Shown one piece after another: positions 58,698 to 64,000 of a stretch of 64,000 nt of DNA. Every line of letters starts with the position of its first letter. Position 1 is the stretch's first letter. Under the pieces are notes generated by a model, which ran no database searches, was not told where the DNA came from, and saw only the letters and a list, made by a program, of their open reading frames with translations. Both the position numbers and the translations under genes were made by a program. The stretch is from Antitrichia curtipendula (taxonomy: Eukaryota > Streptophyta > Bryopsida > Hypnales > Leucodontaceae). Where the stretch lies: positions 2,542,001 to 2,606,000 of the forward strand of contig OX579639.1 in NCBI GenBank assembly GCA_951230915.1, in the 5' to 3' direction.

Positions 58698-60057
58698 AGG
58701 TAATATGCTCTTAAAGCAACCATTTAAAGGCTAGTCCGCCTTTTTCACAAGCTTCCCTAGATAGAAATATTCTTAGATCACTTTTCATAGAAAGAAAAAT
58801 AGATGGAGAACCTAACACAAGGGGTGTTGTCTTTTTCGAAGTATTTTTGAATTACTAATCAATTTTCAAAGATTTGGGACATAAGCACCTACTTATGAAC
58901 ATAGGTCTTCCCAAATCCGCCCACTTGCAACTTGTAAAGAGATGTCCAGAAATCAAAGACAATGATTGGCGCTTACAATAGAAAAAACAAATTTTCCGTG
59001 ATGCATTCAATTGTTGAAGTGGTTTATTGAAGGATCACCCCATCTCCATTCTCCACCTTAACCCCTAAAGGTTTTTGACTATGTTTTCACAAAAAACGCT
59101 CCCAAACTGCCATTTCTAGTACAAATACCAAAATTTGGAAAAAAAAACATTTTTGGACACATGTAACCGTAGGATCTTGTAGTAAACTAGTTTGAGAAGA
59201 TGTGGAAAAATTTCAGAAATTTCCACCATGTAGATTGCAAGAAATTAGCATTTGAAGTGACAAAAAACCTTTTTATGTCCCTGCGAAAAACCGGGCAGCT
59301 GCACTTCACATGGTCACATTTGTATGAAAAAATGTCCAAAATGGTCGTAACTCTTTGGATTCATTCTTCAAAGCAAGTTACCTACATGCTTGAAAAATTT
59401 CAGATCATTTGGAATTGTACAACATATAGGAAAAAATGTAAGTAGAAAGAAGTAGAAAATGATTCAAAACACTAAATCGTTAAGGATTTAATTATGGAAT
59501 TGAAAAATACCAATTATCCAAACGATTGTAATGTTGTATTAAACAATCTACACCTTGTGTTTATATTTTTTTCCCAAAATATTGAAAATTGAGTTAAATA
59601 AAGGACTTCAAAGTTTATTTTAGAGTAGAGATTCCATAACTACCCGCAAACTACCCACAACTAAAATTCCTCATAACTTTCATCTCATAAATCAAAGTGG
59701 AATGATTCAAAGCTTTCCTTGTGCACATAAATCTAGAGAACCAATTTCAAATTTTTATTTCTCTAGAAAATGATTTTTAAAGAAGATTTTTTTGCTGCCC
59801 GGGCTGCCCGCCAAACAATGAAAACTACATATCATATCATAACTTTTTAACCATGTGGTCAAAAGTTATGAAAATTGTTGGGCCCTAAAGCTACTCCTCG
59901 GGCACATCTTGTGTGAAAATTTCAAAGAAAAAAAATAAAAATTCCATTTGTGGTGAGCTGCGCAAAAACGCTATGTTGTCAAAAAACGGTTTTGGTCCTT
60001 TAGGGGTTAAGATAGGGGCAATTTGAAGAAGATGGGCGCTTTTGGAGCATACTACCT
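58698..60057 (+). mobile_element. Family C element with an A element nested inside
   Basis: TA-AGGTAATATGCTCTTAAAGC at the left and GGAGCATACTACCT-TA at the right. The C body (58730-59057) is followed by A (59058-60010) and then the last 47 bp of C ('gataggggcaatttgaaga'). Confidence 0.88.
59058..60010 (+). mobile_element. Family A TTAA element, complete, nested in C
   Basis: TTAA-CCCCTAAAGGTTTTTG...TGGTCCTTTAGGGG-TTAA. The unoccupied site is visible in the C copy at 61389-61801 (TTAA at 61750-61753, followed by 'atatagggtcgatttgaaga'). Confidence 0.93.
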
Positions 60058-60094
60058 TAGTGGTTGGAAAGAGGTTGGTTACCATAACTTTGTA

Positions 60095-60505
60095 AGGTAG
60101 GAGGCTCTTGAATCGCCCATCTAAGGGTCGATCTGCCTTTTTCATATGCTTCCTTGGTTGGTAGTATTTTTAGTTCATTTTTCAGAGATAGAAAAATAGA
60201 CGAAGAATCTAACACAAGTGGTTTCATATTTTTTTGAGCAATATTGAATTAGTTATGAATTTTCAAAAGAGATGTATTGTAGGTCCTTGTTTGTAACCCT
60301 AGGTCTTCCATAAATTGCTCACTTGCAAGATGGGAAAAAGAAAAGCCGATGATTGGCTGGGACCCCTTTTTTTCTAATTCATTCATAGCACTATAGCGGT
60401 CAATTTAAGGATCACTTCGTTCCATTTAAAGATCACCTCATTCCATTTAAGAGCCATTTATAGGGGCGGTTCTTAATGCCCAAGCGATTTTAGAGCCTCC
60501 TACCT
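60095..60505 (+). mobile_element. Family C element, complete, 411 bp
   Basis: TA-AGGTAGGAGGCTCTTGAATC at the left and ATTTTAGAGCCTCCTACCT-TA at the right. The terminal 15 bases (AGGTAGGAGGCTCTT/A) are near-perfect inverted repeats. Confidence 0.88.
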
Positions 60506-60507
60506 TA

Positions 60508-61131
60508 GTGCAAACTTGTAGTGGAGCAACTTGCATTGTGGTCATGTGTATGGGACTCAAAGTGTCGGATTTTTCATGAATCTCCAATGGCTCACCAGCA
60601 TGTGCAGAATGGTATGCTTCCAAGTGGGGTCTGATTGTATCATTTATATGCCAGTTGAAGTCAATTTCAGTGTGTGGAAAATAGTAGCATATTAAAAAAT
60701 GTGAAGAAGAGAACTCAATGCAGTACATGGAGTTAAGGTAGGAGGCTGTTAAAGCAACCTTTTAAGAGCTGATTGCATTTTCAGGGAAGCTTAGCTCCTT
60801 GAAATAATTTTCAGTAAATTTTACTAGGAAGGAAAATGGAATTGGCATCTAATCCAAGTCGTTTCATATTTTTTGGACCTTCGTGGAATTAGCTATAAAT
60901 CTTTGAAGTTGAAACGCAGTGGTTTCTAAAAACGACCCCCTCCTGAATGTACACTTTTGGTACATTGAAGAAAGTAAAATGTACCTTTGAGTTAGAGGTC
61001 GCTTTTAGAGACAGGTCGCTTTTACAGACCCCTACATTACTGTAGTCGGTGTCAATTGGGCGATCCTCTTCTCTAGCTCACATGCAAGGTCCAATCCCCC
61101 CGCTCTCAGTCTCCGTACAAGGAAGCACTTT
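60508..61131 (-). promoter_or_regulatory. Second orphan copy of the DUF247 upstream block
   Basis: 'gtgcaaacttgtagtggagc', 'ccaagtggggtctgattgta' and 'gaagtcaatttcagtgtgtg' match the distal flank of DUF247 copies 2 and 3 and the orphan at 25.5 kb. Interrupted by a C element (60736-61038), it resumes 'ctgtagtcggtgtcaattgg' and ends at the TTAA holding the F element. No DUF247 exon remains. Confidence 0.6.
60736..61038 (+). mobile_element. Short family C variant, 303 bp
   Basis: TA-AGGTAGGAGGCTGTTAAAGC at the left and, reversed from the right, TA-ATGTAGGGGTCTGTAAAAGC. The unoccupied site is in the DUF247 copy 3 block at 49007-49008 ('gtggagtactgtagtcggtg'). Confidence 0.8.
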
Positions 61132-61345
61132 TTAACCCGCTAGCAACTGAATCCTTTCATGATTTTTTGAATTTTTTTTGCTTTTATCTTTGTAAATATA
61201 TATTATTAACCTCAATTTCATCAAACAAAAAAGTTTAAAAAGAGAAAAGAAGAAGTCAAGCATTGGTTTGAATGAAGCAGAAGTTTTGTATTAATAAAAG
61301 CAATCATTGTCCAAATTTTGGGATGTCAGAGCACTAAGGGGTTAA
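61132..61345 (+). mobile_element. Family F TTAA element, 214 bp
   Basis: TTAA-CCCGCTAGCAACTGAATCC...GTCAGAGCACTAAGGGG-TTAA. The inverted match is limited to the first dozen bases. Single copy in the window. Confidence 0.65.
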
Positions 61346-61388
61346 AGACTCCAAACAATGATTGAAAAACTCATAAGTAAAGACACTA

Positions 61389-61801
61389 AGGTAGTATGGC
61401 CTAAAAGCGACCATTTAAGGGCTGATCTGCCTTTTTCACAAGTTTCCAGGAATAAAAATATTTTTGGATCATTTTTCAGAGAAAGAAAAATGGATGCGGA
61501 ACATAACACAAGTGGTTTCATATTTTTAGAATCATTTTTGAATTACTTATGAATTTAAAAAATAAACTGTTGTAGGCACCTATTTGTGACCCTAGGTCCT
61601 CCAAAATCCGACCATTTGCAAGTTCTAAAGTGATTTGAGTAAATGAAGGTCAATGATTGGGTCTTGCAATAAATAATGCTTTTCTCTTGATTCTCTCAAT
61701 GGCTTGAGAGGACCATTTAAGGATCACCTAAATAATGTCCATTTCAGACTTAAATATAGGGTCGATTTGAAGAGGCCGCTCGCTTTTAGAGCAGACTACC
61801 T
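61389..61801 (+). mobile_element. Family C element, complete, 413 bp, uninterrupted
   Basis: TA-AGGTAGTATGGCCTAAAAGC at the left and CTTTTAGAGCAGACTACCT-TA at the right. It serves as the reference for the interrupted copies. Confidence 0.9.
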
Positions 61802-61803
61802 TA

Positions 61804-62584
61804 CTCATATTGCCATGTCGTGTGGCATGTGTATAGCAACACGAGTGTAAAGAATCTTGGTTTGGGCTTGGCAGATTTTCCTTTTTTTATCGAATGTTTC
61901 AATTCATTTCAAGTTTAATGCTCAATTGCACTAGTATTTAACCACTATTTTCTAGGATTGAATAGCATTTTTTTTGACAAAATTAATAGTATTTGTGGTC
62001 ATCCTCTTAAAAATGGAACTTTCCACTTACTTTTTGATGTGCTATGCAACATGTGGTGGAGGAGGAGTTTTTAGGTGGAATGAAATTCACAAGAATTGAC
62101 AATTATATACTTTAAGAAATATTATATAAAAAATAGATTCATTTTCTTCATCAAATGACATTAGTGCACCTTGCAATTTTTTATTTTATTTTGACACATA
62201 TTATTTACCTTAATTTTAGATTTACATTTATAGATAGAGATTTAATCTTTTGATATAGACTAACAAGATGAAAGTTATGAAGAGTTCTATTTTGCAGACA
62301 ACTATCATGGAATTTCTTTCTTGAGAATAAAATCTAAAGTGTTCTTTTTTTTAACTCTATTTTCAATAGTTTCATAATATTAAAAAATCACAACATTGGA
62401 TTGAGATTGCTTATTACAAAAATATAAATTGCCATTTAGATTGAGAACTTTTAGTTATATATATATATATTATTAGCAATTTATTGAATTCTATCATGAT
62501 CAAAGAAATTATGTTCAATATTTATTGAGAATGCTTTAAAGGTTTTTTAGTTGAATTTGCTATATGTAATTCCAACTGATTTTC
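61804..62584. repeat. Repeat J copy, no gene
   Basis: 61890-62360 parallels 30860-31110 and 32410-32530. 62440-62584 parallels 5560-5697. A short (AT)n run lies near 62455-62470. Confidence 0.55.
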
Positions 62585-63520
62585 TTAACCCCTACAAGAC
62601 CAAATACCATTTTTTTGGCAATATAGCAATTTTGGGAAGCTTACTACAAATGAAGTTTTTCTTTTTTTCCTATGAAGTTTTCACACATGTGCCCAAGGAG
62701 TAGCTTTAAGGCCCAATAGTTTTCATAACTTTTGACTAAATGATTAAAAAAATATTGTATGATATGTAATTTTTATTGGTCGACAAGTAGCTCAAAAATT
62801 TCTTAAAAAAATACTTTTTCTAGAAATAAAAATTTGAAATTGGTTCTTTAGATTTATATATACATGGAAAGCTTTAAACTATTCTATTTTGATTAATGAG
62901 ATGAAAGTTATTTTGATTAAGTTTTAGTTTGGAGGTAGTTATGGGTTCTCTACTCTAAAATAAACTTTGAAGTCCTTTATCTTACTCAATTTCCAATATT
63001 TTTGGAAAAAAATAAAATCATAGGAATTACATTGTTTCTTACAACCATTGGGATTGACATTTTTCAATTCCATAACTAAATTCTTAAATATTTTGTATTT
63101 TGAATCATTTTCTCCATCTTTCTACTTACAATTTTCTTTCCTATATGTTGTACAAATGTACAATTCCAAATGATCTCAAGTTTTTTAAGCATGTAGGCAA
63201 TTTGCCTTTAAGAATGAATCCAAAGAGTAACCACCATGTTGGACATCTTTTCATACAAATGTGACCTTGTGAAGTGCAGCTGCCCGGTTTTTTGCAGGGA
63301 CAAAAAAAGGATTTTTGCCACTTCAAACACTAATATCTTGCAATCCACTTGGTGTAAATATCTGAATTTTTTTCCACATCTTCTCAAACCAGCGTACTAC
63401 AGGATCCTACTGTTACATGTGTCTAAAAATGTTTTTTTTCAAAAATTTGATACTTGTACTAGAAATGACAGTTTCAGAGCATTTTTGGATAAAACATAGT
63501 CTCTGACCTTTAGGGGTTAA
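62585..63520 (-). mobile_element. Family A TTAA element, complete, reverse
   Basis: TTAA-CCCCTACAAGACC...CTGACCTTTAGGGG-TTAA. Flanks join cleanly in the unoccupied paralogue at 5697-5700. Confidence 0.92.
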
Positions 63521-64000
63521 AGTAAGAGTATTTTGCATAAATTGTAGTACATGTACTTTAAATTTTCAACACTTTAAAAATTTACTGTTTGTTCATGTGA
63601 TTTCCAAAAAAAGCATTCTAAGAAAATCTAGACACATCTTTTCTACTATGGCAGGAGGTTCAAATTGCGATCAGACATTTAGAACTGCCCACCCCTAAAA
63701 TGTACATGATTTGTACAGTACATGCTATTTGTACAAACAATGTACATCTTAGGGGTGGATGGTTTTGGAGCCCTAGGCTAGTTCAACTTCAAAACTTCAC
63801 AACTAATTCCACAAAGCTCCAAAAAATAAGAAAAGACTTGGGTTAAATGCCAATTCCACTCCTCTTTCAAGGAAAATATTTACTGAAAAATATTTCAAGA
63901 AGTTTCAACTCCCCAAAATTGAATTCCAGTCTTGTTTGTTTGTTCTCTCTTTTGTCCAGCCTTTGGCTTGTCTGTCTTGTATTTATGTTGATTTGCAATG
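63521..64000. other. Intergenic repeat remnants and a hairpin; no gene
   Basis: 63560-63640 parallels 22690-22770. 63820-63920 resembles part of C in reverse. A hairpin lies at 63689-63758. Confidence 0.45.
63689..63758. repeat. Short inverted repeat with TGTACA motifs
   Basis: CCACCCCTAAAATGTACAT is matched in reverse by ATGTACATCTTAGGGGTGG, with inner TTGTACA and TGTACAA also pairing. The predicted hairpin is about 70 bp. It could be a tiny MITE or a structured RNA site. Confidence 0.75.

Overview
The window looks like nuclear DNA of a land plant. It is AT-rich and gene-poor. The only intact, recognisable genes are three copies of the plant-specific DUF247 (UPF0481) family. A broken piggyBac-type transposase and a fragment of a Copia gag gene are also present. 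Active piggyBac-like elements are unusual in flowering plants, so a non-flowering lineage (lycophyte, fern, moss or conifer) is a reasonable guess, but the sequence alone does not prove it. No tRNA, rRNA, CRISPR array or prokaryotic feature was seen.

The three DUF247 genes (about 9.05-10.59, 35.50-37.04 and 44.43-45.97 kb, all on the minus strand) share one structure: a 34-base first exon, a short intron and one long second exon ending in a membrane anchor. Each sits in a duplicated unit that includes about 350 bases of 3' flank and 1 kb or more of 5' flank, with a conserved splice donor suggesting a non-coding leader exon. Two further copies of the 5' flank survive without a gene (25.5-25.9 and 60.5-61.1 kb), so the family was once larger here.

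Most of the rest is a dense layering of non-autonomous DNA transposons. At least six families begin TTAA-CCC and end GGG-TTAA, the hallmark of piggyBac-type elements: A (about 940 bp), B (920 bp), D (970 bp), E (229 bp), F (214 bp), and a 6.9-kb element (15.19-22.11 kb) that carries the broken transposase and whose ends match family E. A second set (family C, about 410 bp) has TA target duplications. There are also two CACTA-type elements with 3-bp duplications, a Mutator-like MITE with a 9-bp duplication, a 1.49-kb element with a 10-bp duplication, and two large fold-back elements. Because the host DNA is itself duplicated, many insertions can be compared with an unoccupied paralogous site inside the same window, which gives target duplications, insertion order and repeated use of the same TTAA.

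Region by region: 0-9 kb, a 2-kb TA element, gag remnant, AAAG microsatellite and 1.49-kb element; 9-12 kb, DUF247 copy 1; 12-14.7 kb, fold-back repeat; 14.7-22.6 kb, an A element split by the piggyBac-like element; 22.6-31 kb, a duplicated segment, E cluster, fold-back and CACTA element; 31-35 kb, two A elements; 35-38.5 kb, DUF247 copy 2; 38.5-42 kb, nested B/C/A/E elements; 44-49 kb, DUF247 copy 3; 51-56 kb, nested A/D, a GC-rich open frame cut by a CACTA MITE, and B; 58-64 kb, C, A and F elements.
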